This document shows, one piece after another, positions 51,880-60,061 of a stretch of DNA of 64,000 bases (its first letter is position 1; each line of letters starts with the position of its first letter). The position numbers were made by a program, and so were the translations under genes. Origin of the DNA: Acidobacteriaceae bacterium (GTDB taxonomy: Bacteria; Acidobacteriota; Terriglobia; Terriglobales; Acidobacteriaceae); assembly GCA_028283625.1 (NCBI GenBank), contig JAPWKG010000026.1, forward strand, positions 62,001-126,000, in the 5' to 3' direction. The notes below the pieces were generated by a model. That model made no database searches, had not been told where the DNA came from, and worked only from the letters and a program-made list of their open reading frames with translations.

Positions 51880-53229
51880 ATGCGCTACTCCTGGACCCTA
51901 CGTCTTCTTCTGGTTACGTTCGTCGCGATCGGTGGCGGCTTTCTTTGCGATGATCTTCTGCTGGCGCAGCCGGTTTACCTGCGTCTGCTGTTCCGTGTCG
52001 TCTGGCTCTTTGGCTCTCTCGTTGCCGCGGTAACGTTGGCGCGGCTGCGCGAAGGTGAGCAGGAGGCGATGCTGCGTGTGCTGGATCGCTTTCCGGAGAC
52101 CTCCGAGCAGGTGACCGCTCTATTGCCTTCGCGTCTGGACGCGGCGGCTCGACAGGTGAGCGGCCGTCTTACGCGCCAGCTTACTTCGCTTGAAGACGAG
52201 CGGCGCAAGCTGGCTGCGGTGCTCGATTCCATGCAGGACTGGGTCGTTGCGGTGGATGCCGGGGGCTATATCCTCTGGGCCAATGAGCCGATGCGTCGCG
52301 TTCTGAATGGAGCGACGCGTTCGGGAAATCCGCTGGTAGCGGCCGTGCGCGATCCGGATGTGCTGCTGGCGGTACGGGTATCGCTGGATGACGGTGTGGT
52401 GACGCATCGCCGCGCAACGAACGTTCTGCCCGGCAAGATTTTTGAAACGCATGTAGCGCCGATTCCCGGTGGTGGCGCGGTTGTGGTGCTGCGAGACTCC
52501 ACACCGATCGAGCAGGCTGAGCGGACGCAGCGGGAGTTTATTGCGAACGTATCGCACGAGCTGCGCACGCCGCTGACGTCAATCTCTGGTTACGTCGAAA
52601 TCCTGCTGGAGATGGAGATTGAGCTGAGCCCAACGGCAACCAACTTCCTGGAGATCATTCTCAAGAACGCGAACCGTATGGCGCGTCTTACAGAAGATCT
52701 GCTAGCGCTGGCCCGCGTGGAAAGTGGGGAGGACAAGTTTTCCCCCGAGCCGCATGCGACGGATCGTCTGGTGACCGATGCCGTAGCCAGTGTGCGCGGC
52801 GTTGTGGAGGATGCCGGCTCGCATCTGCGCGTGGGCGCTCTGCCCAGCACGAAAGTCTTCGCGGCTCCGGATCAGATTGTTCAAGTGCTCTCCAACCTCA
52901 TTGAGAACGCGACTCGTTACGGCAAATCGCGGAACGGCGATCCGGCCGAGGTTGAGGTAAGTGCGTCCGATCAGGGGGAGATGGTGGAGTTTCGGGTGCG
53001 CGACCACGGGGTGGGCATCGCCAGCGAGCATCTGGAGCGTATCTTCGAGCGTTTCTACCGTGTGGACAAGGCTCGCTCGCGCGAGACCGGCGGTACAGGG
53101 CTTGGGCTCGCCATCGCCAAGCACATCGTGGAGCAGCACGGGGGACGCATCTGGGTGGAAAGTAATCTGGGTGCAGGCTCTACGTTCATCTTTACGTTAC
53201 CGGCATCGGCAAAGACCAGCGCGTTGTAA
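51880..53229 (+). CDS. phoR: PhoR-type sensor histidine kinase
   Basis: The 449-aa protein has two N-terminal membrane helices (LLLVTFVAIGGGFLC and VVWLFGSLVAAVTLA) with almost no periplasmic loop. A PAS domain at about 105-205 follows (LDSMQDWVVAVDAGGYILWANEP). The H-box is FIANVSHELRTPLTS, the N-box NLIENATRYG, and the ATP lid includes GGTGLGLAIAKHIV. The lack of a periplasmic sensor loop fits PhoR, which senses phosphate through the Pst transporter and PhoU rather than directly. It phosphorylates the adjacent PhoB-type regulator. Confidence 0.9.
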   Translation: MRYSWTLRLLLVTFVAIGGGFLCDDLLLAQPVYLRLLFRVVWLFGSLVAAVTLARLREGEQEAMLRVLDRFPETSEQVTALLPSRLDAAARQVSGRLTRQLTSLEDERRKLAAVLDSMQDWVVAVDAGGYILWANEPMRRVLNGATRSGNPLVAAVRDPDVLLAVRVSLDDGVVTHRRATNVLPGKIFETHVAPIPGGGAVVVLRDSTPIEQAERTQREFIANVSHELRTPLTSISGYVEILLEMEIELSPTATNFLEIILKNANRMARLTEDLLALARVESGEDKFSPEPHATDRLVTDAVASVRGVVEDAGSHLRVGALPSTKVFAAPDQIVQVLSNLIENATRYGKSRNGDPAEVEVSASDQGEMVEFRVRDHGVGIASEHLERIFERFYRVDKARSRETGGTGLGLAIAKHIVEQHGGRIWVESNLGAGSTFIFTLPASAKTSAL

Positions 53230-53268
53230 CAATTTGAAAACGCAGAAAATCCAAAGAAACGCAGCATT

Positions 53269-53341
53269 CGTTTACCTCCTGTTCATCTTGTGTTGTTCGA
53301 ACGTTTACGCGTTGTTCGCATCGTGTTCATCGCTCGCTGAC
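53269..53341 (+). promoter_or_regulatory. Putative PHO box array, six to seven tandem units, upstream of the porin
   Basis: Seven-base units sit on an exact 11-bp pitch: CGTTTAC (53269), TGTTCAT (53280), TGTTGTT (53291), CGTTTAC (53302), TGTTCGC (53313), TGTTCAT (53324) and a weaker CGCTGAC (53335). The consensus is about YGTTYAY with 4-bp spacers. The 7+4 pattern and the position between phoR and a porin/pst block match PhoB sites. A clear -10 was not found. Confidence 0.75.
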
Positions 53342-53447
53342 AGGATGATCTCAACGGACAGCGTGTGAGCTGAGATCGCGTACGGACACCAAGGGTGCGC
53401 ATACGAAAACTCCGCGTCATTTCGTCCGCTATTGAGAGAGGACAACG

Positions 53448-55283
53448 ATGAAGCGACTTGTGAAAGTAGCTGTGGCCCTGACGCTGAGCAGCGCGGCGAT
53501 GGCCCAGACTGTACCTGCCAAGCACTCCACCAAGAAGAAGGCACCGGCGACGAAGACCACCGCCGCACAGATTGACACGCTCGAAGAGCAGCTCAAGCGC
53601 CAGCAGGAAGAGCTGGACACGCTGAAGGAGCAGCTCGCAACGCGCGACCAGCAGATTTCCGCAGAGAAGAACAACGCCGCAGTCGCACAGCAGACTGCAG
53701 CGGACGCTTCCGCGAAGGCCGATGCCGCCGCTTCCAGTTCCTCTGCTGCACAGCAGAAGGCGGACACGCTCGAAACAACCGTCAACGACCTGAAGACCTC
53801 CAACCAGGGGCTGCAGGAGACCGTTGTCGCGAACCAGGCCAAGCTTAGTGAAGAGCTCGACAACCCTCTGAGCCTCAAGTACAAGGGGCTGCGCATTACT
53901 CCCATCGGCTTCTTCGCTTTTGAAGGTGTTTGGCGCCAGCGTTCGGTCAACTCCGACATCAACACCCCGTTCAACACCATTCCGCTTCCGGGTGCCAACG
54001 AAGGCCACGTAAGCGAGTTGAACTTCTCGGGTCGTCAGAGCCGCATCGGTGGTCTGTTTGAGGCCAACACCGGCAAGCTGAAGCTCACGGGCTTCCTCGA
54101 AGCTGACTTCCTTTCCTCCGGTACGACCTCGAACGACAACCAGTCGAACTCCTACACGCTGCGCCAGCGCCAGTTCTGGGGCAAGGTTGAGACCACCAAC
54201 CGCCTCGCTCTTACCGGCGGTCAGATGTGGTCGCTCGTAACGGAAACCGGCGTCAGCACCGATGCCCACACGGAAAAGCTTCCGGCGACGATCGATCCGC
54301 AGTACATGGTCGGCTTCTCCTGGACCCGCCAGCCTTCACTCCGTCTGCAGAAGCAGTTCGGCGATGTGAAGACCGGCATGCTGACCACCGCAGTGGCAGT
54401 GGAACAGGCTCAGACTCTGAACGTTGGCGTAACCGGTACCGCACCGAACGCTTACTTCTTCCAGGGTGCAGGCGTAGGTGGCGGTCTGTATAACGCCAGC
54501 GCAAACTACTCCAACAACGTTGCTCCTGATGTGATCGTCAAGGCAACGCTGGACTATCGTCACGCTCACTTTGAAGCCGGCGGTTTGGCACGCTTCTTCC
54601 GCACGGTATACAACCCGATCACCGGTGTAACCGGCTCCACCTACACCTATGACACGAGCAAGCAGCTCAAGGACACCAAGACCGGTGGCGGTGCTTTCGT
54701 CAGCGCTCGTGTCTCGCCGAGCAAGTTTGTCACGCTGGCATGGCAGGGTATGGCCGGTACGGGTATCGCACGCTACGGCTCCTCGACCCTGGCCGACGTC
54801 ACGGTGAAGTCGGACGGCACGCTTGAGCCGATCCGCCACTACCACGGTCTCTTCTCGCTGGAAACGCACCCGACCAAGAAGTGGGATGTGTTTGCTTACT
54901 ACGGCGGCGAGTATGATCAGCGCACGCAGTATCAGGTCGGTTCCAACATCTTCGGTTACGGTTCGCGTAACGCCAACAACGCATACTGCTACCAGGTGGC
55001 TCCGCTGCAGGGTACGGGCGCCGCTGGCGGTACGGATGGCTTCAGCTCGTCGACGCCTTGCCAGGGTCTGACCCGCTACATCCAGGAAGGCATGTTCGGC
55101 TTCGCCTATCGCCCGATCGACAGCCCGAAGTATGGCCGCCTGCAGTACTCGGTGACCTATCAGTACCTGCAGCGCAACCTGTGGTCGGGTACGGTTACCG
55201 GCAGCCCGGTTGCCAACATGCCGACCGGCCCGCGTGCCGAGGACAGCATGATCCACGTCGGCATGCGTTACTACATCCCGTAG
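53448..55283 (+). CDS. Outer-membrane porin with N-terminal coiled coil, probable phosphate porin
   Basis: The 611-aa protein has a signal peptide (VAVALTLSSAAMAQ), a Lys/Thr-rich stretch and an alpha-helical coiled coil at about 42-135 (TLEEQLKRQQEELDTLKEQL and an Ala/Ser-rich continuation). A beta-barrel then begins LSLKYKGLRITPIGFFAFEGV and ends MIHVGMRYYIP. The trimeric OprP/OprO porins also pair an N-terminal coiled coil with a barrel, but sequence identity cannot be judged here. The gene lies between phoR and pstS behind a strong PHO-box-like array, so a phosphate or polyphosphate uptake pore is likely by context. Confidence 0.75.
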   Translation: MKRLVKVAVALTLSSAAMAQTVPAKHSTKKKAPATKTTAAQIDTLEEQLKRQQEELDTLKEQLATRDQQISAEKNNAAVAQQTAADASAKADAAASSSSAAQQKADTLETTVNDLKTSNQGLQETVVANQAKLSEELDNPLSLKYKGLRITPIGFFAFEGVWRQRSVNSDINTPFNTIPLPGANEGHVSELNFSGRQSRIGGLFEANTGKLKLTGFLEADFLSSGTTSNDNQSNSYTLRQRQFWGKVETTNRLALTGGQMWSLVTETGVSTDAHTEKLPATIDPQYMVGFSWTRQPSLRLQKQFGDVKTGMLTTAVAVEQAQTLNVGVTGTAPNAYFFQGAGVGGGLYNASANYSNNVAPDVIVKATLDYRHAHFEAGGLARFFRTVYNPITGVTGSTYTYDTSKQLKDTKTGGGAFVSARVSPSKFVTLAWQGMAGTGIARYGSSTLADVTVKSDGTLEPIRHYHGLFSLETHPTKKWDVFAYYGGEYDQRTQYQVGSNIFGYGSRNANNAYCYQVAPLQGTGAAGGTDGFSSSTPCQGLTRYIQEGMFGFAYRPIDSPKYGRLQYSVTYQYLQRNLWSGTVTGSPVANMPTGPRAEDSMIHVGMRYYIP

Positions 55284-55357
55284 TATCCGCAACTTAGAAG
55301 AAAATTCATCCAACTGCAACGGTGAGCAACTAGCATCAGATACGTTGGATCAACTAT

Positions 55358-55390
55358 GAAGGGCCGGCCCAGCAAGGCCGGCCTTCTTTC
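55358..55390 (+). terminator. Stem-loop between the porin and pstS
   Basis: GAAGG and CCGGCC pair with GGCCGGCCTTC (11 bp, one bulged G), followed by TTCTTTCC. It ends just before the pstS ribosome site and may partly terminate porin transcripts. Confidence 0.6.
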
Positions 55391-55404
55391 CGAGGAGAGT
55401 CTTT

Positions 55405-56415
55405 ATGAAGCTGAAGCTGATGGGCCTCGTTGCAACGGTCGCTTTCGGTGCATTGTCCGCAGGAGCGCAGAGCCTGAACGGTGCGGGCGCGACCTTCCCT
55501 AATCCGATTTATTCCAAGTGGTTTGCCGAGTATGCGGCTTCGCACCCCGGCGTGCAGATCAACTACCAGTCCGTGGGCTCGGGCGCGGGTATCCGCCAGG
55601 CGTCGCAGGGCATTGTTGACTTCGGTGCAAGCGACGGCCCGATGACCGACCAGCAGATGTCGGAAGCCAAGGTAAAGCTCTTCCACATCCCGACCGTGCT
55701 CGGCGCCGTGGTTCCCACCTACAACATCCCGGGTGTGAACGCTGAGCTGAAGTTCTCGGGCGACATCATCGCCGACATCTATCTGGGCAAGATCACCAAC
55801 TGGAACGATGCGCGCATCAAGGCCATCAACCCGGGCGTCAACCTGCCCGATCACCAGATTCTGCCGGTGTACCGCTCGGACGGATCGGGTACGACCTACA
55901 TCTTCACCGATTACCTGTCGAAGGTCTCCTCCGACTTCCAGCAGAAGGTTGGCAAGTCCACCTCCGTACGCTGGCCCGTGGGTATCGGCCAGAAGGGCAA
56001 TGAAGGCGTTGCCGGTATGGTGCGTAACAGCCCGTACTCCTTCGGGTACGTTGAGCTGATCTACGCCGTGCAGAACCACATGAGCTTCGGCGTCGTAAAG
56101 AACGCTGCTGGCAAGTTCGTGAAGGCTTCGACCGATTCGGTGACCGCTGCTGCTGCTGGTGCGGCCGCTCACATGCCGGACGACTTCCGTGTTTCGATCA
56201 CCAACGCTCCGGGCGCAGAAGCGTACCCGATCTCTTCCTTCACCTGGCTGCTGATTCCCCTGCAGTCGGCTGATCCGAAGAAGGGTGAGGTTCTCAAGGA
56301 CTTCCTGAAGTGGATGCTGGCCAACGGCGAGCAGCAGGCACCGGCTCTGACCTATGCTCCGCTACCCAAGAACGTAGCGCTGAAGGTTGCCGGCGCGATC
56401 AACTACCTGAAGTAG
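55405..56415 (+). CDS. pstS: Phosphate ABC transporter substrate-binding protein
   Basis: The 336-aa protein has a signal peptide (MGLVATVAFGALSAGAQS) and then SLNGAGATFPNPIYSKWF, the signature of PstS. Phosphate-contacting segments include GSGAGIRQASQGIVDFGASD and YRSDGSGTTYIFTDYLS. It delivers phosphate in the periplasm to the PstCAB transporter encoded next. The ribosome site GAGGAG precedes the start. The gene is followed by a GC-rich hairpin and a separate PHO-like box before pstC, which would let PstS be made in excess over the membrane components, as in other bacteria. Confidence 0.95.
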   Translation: MKLKLMGLVATVAFGALSAGAQSLNGAGATFPNPIYSKWFAEYAASHPGVQINYQSVGSGAGIRQASQGIVDFGASDGPMTDQQMSEAKVKLFHIPTVLGAVVPTYNIPGVNAELKFSGDIIADIYLGKITNWNDARIKAINPGVNLPDHQILPVYRSDGSGTTYIFTDYLSKVSSDFQQKVGKSTSVRWPVGIGQKGNEGVAGMVRNSPYSFGYVELIYAVQNHMSFGVVKNAAGKFVKASTDSVTAAAAGAAAHMPDDFRVSITNAPGAEAYPISSFTWLLIPLQSADPKKGEVLKDFLKWMLANGEQQAPALTYAPLPKNVALKVAGAINYLK

Positions 56416-56437
56416 CCTCTGGAATGAACGCCCCGTT

Positions 56438-56475
56438 CCCGCCCCGCAAGGGTGGGGGCGGGGCTGATTTCATTT
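56438..56475 (+). terminator. GC-rich hairpin after pstS
   Basis: CCCGCCCC pairs with GGGGCGGG over a 9-nt loop, followed by CTGATTTCATTTT. It lies between pstS and pstC and probably reduces read-through. Confidence 0.65.
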
Positions 56476-56510
56476 TGGAAACTGCCCAGATTCTTGGGCA
56501 TTTCGAACGA

Positions 56511-56566
56511 TTTTTACCGTGTGTTCACATTTCGAGGGTACTCTCTTCACAGTCTGCCGATACTCT
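56511..56566 (+). promoter_or_regulatory. Putative PHO box and promoter of pstC
   Basis: Units on an 11-bp pitch are TTTTTAC (56511), TGTTCAC (56522), a poor CGAGGGT (56533) and TCTTCAC (56544). A weak TACTCT -10 begins 10 bp after the last unit, the spacing seen in PhoB-activated promoters. The pstC start is 34 bp further. Confidence 0.6.
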
Positions 56567-56599
56567 GGAGCAGATTTCTGAGAGACCGAACTCCACTGT

Positions 56600-57658
56600 A
56601 TGGCTGACACTCGAATCAAGGATGCGGAACCACCCGCGCTGTTGAAGCTTCAGGTCAATGAGCCGCATGCGGTTGCAGGGCATGCTGTTGAAGGCAAAGC
56701 TCCGGCTGCCATCCGCGAATTTCTTAACAAGCGCGGTTCCGGTGCTGCCGGGGACGGGGCGTTTGGCGCTCTGGTTCTGGCCTGTGCGCTGTCGATCCTG
56801 GGCATCGTCGTTCTGATCCTGTTTGTGTTGATACAGCAGTCCAAGCTGTCTCTGCACGCCTTTGGTCTCAAGTTCTTCATTACCTCGGCCTGGGACCCGG
56901 TCATGGGGGATTTCGGAGCGCTGCCGTTCATCTACGGCACGCTGGTGACCTCTTTCCTGGCCCTGTGCATCGCCGTTCCTCTGGCGCTTTGTGTGGCGAT
57001 CTTCATCATGGAGATCTGCCCGAAGCCCCTGCGCGGGCCAGTAGCCTTCCTGACCGAGCTGCTGGCGGCTATTCCGTCGGTTGTGTACGGTCTCTGGGCG
57101 GTCTTCGTGCTCGTGCCGATCATGCGCGACCACCTCGGCCCCTTTCTCGTGAAGTTCTTTGGCTGGACCGGTCTTTTCAGCGGTACCAACTTCGGGGAAG
57201 GTCTGCTGACGGCCAGCATCATTCTTTCCATCATGATCCTGCCGGTCATCTCTTCGATTACGCGTGAGGTGATGGGTGCCGTGCCGGTGAGCCAGAAGGA
57301 AGGCGTTCTGGCGCTCGGTGCGACACGCTGGGAGATGATTCGGATTGCGGTACTGCGCAATGCGCGCGTGGGCATTGTCGGCGGTGTGATTCTCGGCCTG
57401 GGCCGCGCTCTGGGGGAGACGATGGCGGTCACGATGGTGATCGGTAACCATCCGGACATTGCCAAGAGCCTGTTTGCGCCCGGCTACACGCTGGCTTCTG
57501 TCATTGCGAACGAGTTTACGGAGGCCACGGGCGACCTCTACCTTTCAGCGCTGATCGAAATCGGCCTTGCGCTCTTCCTGGTCACCGTGGTGGTCAACAC
57601 GATTGCGCGTCTTCTGGTGTGGTTTGTTACCCGTAACAGCGCCCGGGAGGCACGATGA
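56600..57658 (+). CDS. pstC: Phosphate ABC transporter permease PstC
   Basis: The 352-aa membrane protein has a 50-residue cytoplasmic N-terminus, then about six to seven helices beginning FGALVLACALSILGIVVLILFVLI. The ABC-permease EAA-type loop reads SQKEGVLALGATRWEMIRIAVL. GPVAFLTELLAAIPSVVYGLWAVFVL is typical of PstC. It forms the phosphate channel with PstA. A PHO-like box lies directly upstream. The stop overlaps the pstA ATG by four bases. Confidence 0.94.
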   Translation: MADTRIKDAEPPALLKLQVNEPHAVAGHAVEGKAPAAIREFLNKRGSGAAGDGAFGALVLACALSILGIVVLILFVLIQQSKLSLHAFGLKFFITSAWDPVMGDFGALPFIYGTLVTSFLALCIAVPLALCVAIFIMEICPKPLRGPVAFLTELLAAIPSVVYGLWAVFVLVPIMRDHLGPFLVKFFGWTGLFSGTNFGEGLLTASIILSIMILPVISSITREVMGAVPVSQKEGVLALGATRWEMIRIAVLRNARVGIVGGVILGLGRALGETMAVTMVIGNHPDIAKSLFAPGYTLASVIANEFTEATGDLYLSALIEIGLALFLVTVVVNTIARLLVWFVTRNSAREAR

Positions 57659-58536
57659 GCACGAACTCTCAGCTCCGTCCGAACCGCGCCAATGTACTGC
57701 GGCGCTCGGCCTCTAATCATTTGGTCACGGCAATTTCTGTACTGGGAACGCTGCTGGTGCTGGTGCCGCTGATCGCCATTCTGGTGTATCTGGTGTACAA
57801 GGGCGCCAGCTCGCTGAACGTGGCCTTCTTTACGCACACGCCGAAGCCTGTAGGAGAGAGCGGCGGCGGCATGGCGAACTCCATTGTGGGTTCGAGCATT
57901 ATTCTGCTGCTGGCAAGTCTGATCGGAATCCCGGTGGGTATTCTGGGGGGCGTGTACCTGGCCGAGTATGGCGCAGGCAAGACCCTTGGTGCAGGTATCC
58001 GTTTTGTGGCGGACGTGCTGAACGGCGTGCCGTCTATCGTCATGGGCATCGCAGGCTACGCGCTGATCGTGGTGCATCAGCGTCACTTCTCCGCTCTGGC
58101 GGCCGGGGTAACGCTGGCGATCATGATGGTGCCGACGGTGACACGTACGACCGAAGAAATGTTGATGACGGTGCCGCATGCGATTCGCGAAGCGGCTTAC
58201 GGTCTTGGCGTTCCGCGTTGGCGCATGATCCTTTCGATCTCGTTGCGTACGGCGGCTCCAGGCATTATCACCGGCTGCATGCTGGCCTTTGCGCGCGTTG
58301 CGGGAGAAACAGCTCCGCTGTTGTTCACCGCGTTTGGCAGCTCGTTCTGGCCGCATAACCTGAATGAGCCGATGGCCGCGCTGCCCCTGCAGATCTTCGT
58401 CTACGCCATGAGCCCGTATGACGAGTGGCATCGCCTGGCCTGGGCGGGCTCGCTCGTGCTCATCACACTGATTATGGTTTCGGTTGGCCTGGTGCGGTAT
58501 GTCACATCGCGCGGCCGCCTCAAGGGAGGACACTAA
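57655..58536 (+). CDS. pstA: Phosphate ABC transporter permease PstA
   Basis: The 293-aa protein has about six helices. It contains [23 protein letters not shown] and the EAA loop [21 protein letters not shown], both standard for Pst[22 protein letters not shown] is also diagnostic. It pairs with PstC in the inner membrane. It starts within the pstC stop (ATGA), and pstB begins two bases after its own stop. Confidence 0.94.
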   Translation: MSTNSQLRPNRANVLRRSASNHLVTAISVLGTLLVLVPLIAILVYLVYKGASSLNVAFFTHTPKPVGESGGGMANSIVGSSIILLLASLIGIPVGILGGVYLAEYGAGKTLGAGIRFVADVLNGVPSIVMGIAGYALIVVHQRHFSALAAGVTLAIMMVPTVTRTTEEMLMTVPHAIREAAYGLGVPRWRMILSISLRTAAPGIITGCMLAFARVAGETAPLLFTAFGSSFWPHNLNEPMAALPLQIFVYAMSPYDEWHRLAWAGSLVLITLIMVSVGLVRYVTSRGRLKGGH

Positions 58537-58538
58537 AC

Positions 58539-59297
58539 GTGGGTGTCGGCATTGAAGTCAAGAATCTGAACGCGTGGTACGGCCAGACGCACACGCTGCG
58601 GGATATCAACCTTACGATTCCTGCGAACTCGGCCACCGCGCTGATCGGTCCTTCCGGTTGCGGTAAGTCCACTTTTGTCCGCTGCCTGAATCGTATGCAC
58701 GAGACCAATCCTTCGGCACGGGTTGAGGGCATGGTCAAGGTCGGCGATATCGATATCTACAATGACGCGGCTCCGGTGGAGATTCGCCGCCGCGTCGGCA
58801 TGGTCTTCCAGCGTCCCAACCCATTCCCGACGATGTCGATCTACGACAACGTCGCAAGCGGCCTCAAGCTGAACGGTTTTCATAACCGCAAGGTGCTTGA
58901 CGAGGTGGTGGAGCGCTCGCTGAAGCAGGCCGCTCTCTGGAACGAGGTCAAGGACGACCTGAAGAAGAAGTCCGGTGCCTCGCTCTCCGGTGGTCAGCAG
59001 CAGCGCCTGTGCATCGCACGCGCGCTGGCGGTGGACCCTGAAGTGCTTTTGATGGACGAGCCCGCGAGTGCGCTCGATCCGGCCTCGACCTCGAAGATCG
59101 AAGACCTGATCTTTGAGCTCAAGGATGAGTACAGCATCGTGATCGTGACGCACAACATGCAGCAGGCTGCGCGCGTGGCGGAGAACACAGGCTTCTTCCT
59201 CAACGGTCAGCTGGTAGAGTTTGCGCCGACCAGCACGATCTTTACCAAGCCACACGACAAGCGCACGGAAGATTACATTACGGGGAGGTTTGGCTGA
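58539..59297 (+). CDS. pstB: Phosphate ABC transporter ATP-binding protein
   Basis: The GTG at 58539 has GGGAGGA eight bases upstream and gives 252 aa; the ORF-track start at 58425 is inside pstA. Walker A is GPSGCGKST, the signature [16 protein letters not shown] and Walker [13 protein letters not shown], followed by the [12 protein letters not shown] switch. The sequence [15 protein letters not shown] at the start is typical of PstB. It powers phosphate import and, with PhoU, signals phosphate status to PhoR. Confidence 0.95.
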   Translation: MGVGIEVKNLNAWYGQTHTLRDINLTIPANSATALIGPSGCGKSTFVRCLNRMHETNPSARVEGMVKVGDIDIYNDAAPVEIRRRVGMVFQRPNPFPTMSIYDNVASGLKLNGFHNRKVLDEVVERSLKQAALWNEVKDDLKKKSGASLSGGQQQRLCIARALAVDPEVLLMDEPASALDPASTSKIEDLIFELKDEYSIVIVTHNMQQAARVAENTGFFLNGQLVEFAPTSTIFTKPHDKRTEDYITGRFG

Positions 59298-59971
59298 TGC
59301 GTATCAAGTTCCACCAGAATCTCGATGGTTTGAAAGAGCGTCTTCTGGTAATGGCCGGCCTTGCCGAGCAGGCGATTCAGCGCGCGACCGAAGCGTACCG
59401 CACGCGCGACTTTTCGCTTTGCGACCTGGTGTTTCAGTCCGAGCCGGCGATCAATCGCATGGAGCGAGAGATCGACGAGATGGCCTACGAGCTGCTGGCA
59501 ACTGAGCAGCCGATGGCAATCGATCTGCGCTTTATTCTCGCAGTGATCCGTATCAACGCGGATGTTGAGCGCGTTGGCGATCAGGCGGTCAACATTGCTT
59601 CGCGTGCGGTGGAGATGGGCACGCACTCCAACATCGATCTGCCGGTGGATATTCCCAAGCTGGCTTCGTTGGCGCAGGCGATGGTCCGCAAGTCGTTGCA
59701 ATCGTTTATTGAGGCGGATGCTGAGATGGCACGCTCCGTGTTGACGATGGATGACGAAGTCGATGCGATGAACAAGGCGGCGTACAAGGCGCTGACGGAG
59801 ATGATTCAGGTACAGCCTGAGCTTACGCCGCAGGCACTGAACGTGCTCATCATTGCGCGCAACCTGGAGCGCGTTGGCGACCACGCCACCAACATCGCAG
59901 AAGACGTGATCTTCTGGGTGCAGGGTTCGGATGTTCGTCATAGCGGGCCGATTCCGCGCGACGTTCCGTAG
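59297..59971 (+). CDS. phoU: Phosphate signalling protein PhoU
   Basis: The 224-aa all-helical protein contains the two PhoU repeats, with metal-binding motifs seen as EREIDEMAYELLATEQPMAIDLRF, RINADVERVGDQAVNI and, in the second repeat, RNLERVGDHATNIAEDV. PhoU bridges Pst and PhoR and silences the kinase when phosphate is ample. Its ATG overlaps the pstB stop by one base. It is the last gene of pstCAB-phoU and is followed by a strong stem-loop. Confidence 0.95.
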   Translation: MRIKFHQNLDGLKERLLVMAGLAEQAIQRATEAYRTRDFSLCDLVFQSEPAINRMEREIDEMAYELLATEQPMAIDLRFILAVIRINADVERVGDQAVNIASRAVEMGTHSNIDLPVDIPKLASLAQAMVRKSLQSFIEADAEMARSVLTMDDEVDAMNKAAYKALTEMIQVQPELTPQALNVLIIARNLERVGDHATNIAEDVIFWVQGSDVRHSGPIPRDVP

Positions 59972-59994
59972 AAACCGTTTCAGTTTGTGGTTCC

Positions 59995-60025
59995 GATCAG
60001 GCGGGGGATTTTCCCCCGCCTGATC
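59995..60025. terminator. 14-bp stem-loop after phoU
   Basis: A perfect 14-bp stem (GATCAGGCGGGGGA with its complement) has a TTT loop. There is no T-tail, and the right arm runs into the following PHO-like repeat, so it is a transcription barrier at best rather than a classical terminator. Confidence 0.55.
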
Positions 60026-60055
60026 ATCGTGTGTTCACAAACGCTCGGCTAGACT
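60021..60055 (+). promoter_or_regulatory. Putative PHO box and -10 of the phosphodiesterase gene
   Basis: TGATCAT (60021) and TGTTCAC (60032) are 11 bp apart. TAGACT at 60050 lies 11 bp after the second unit, the spacing expected for a PhoB-dependent promoter. The predicted transcript start coincides with the ATG at 60062. Confidence 0.55.
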
Positions 60056-60061
60056 GGTCGC

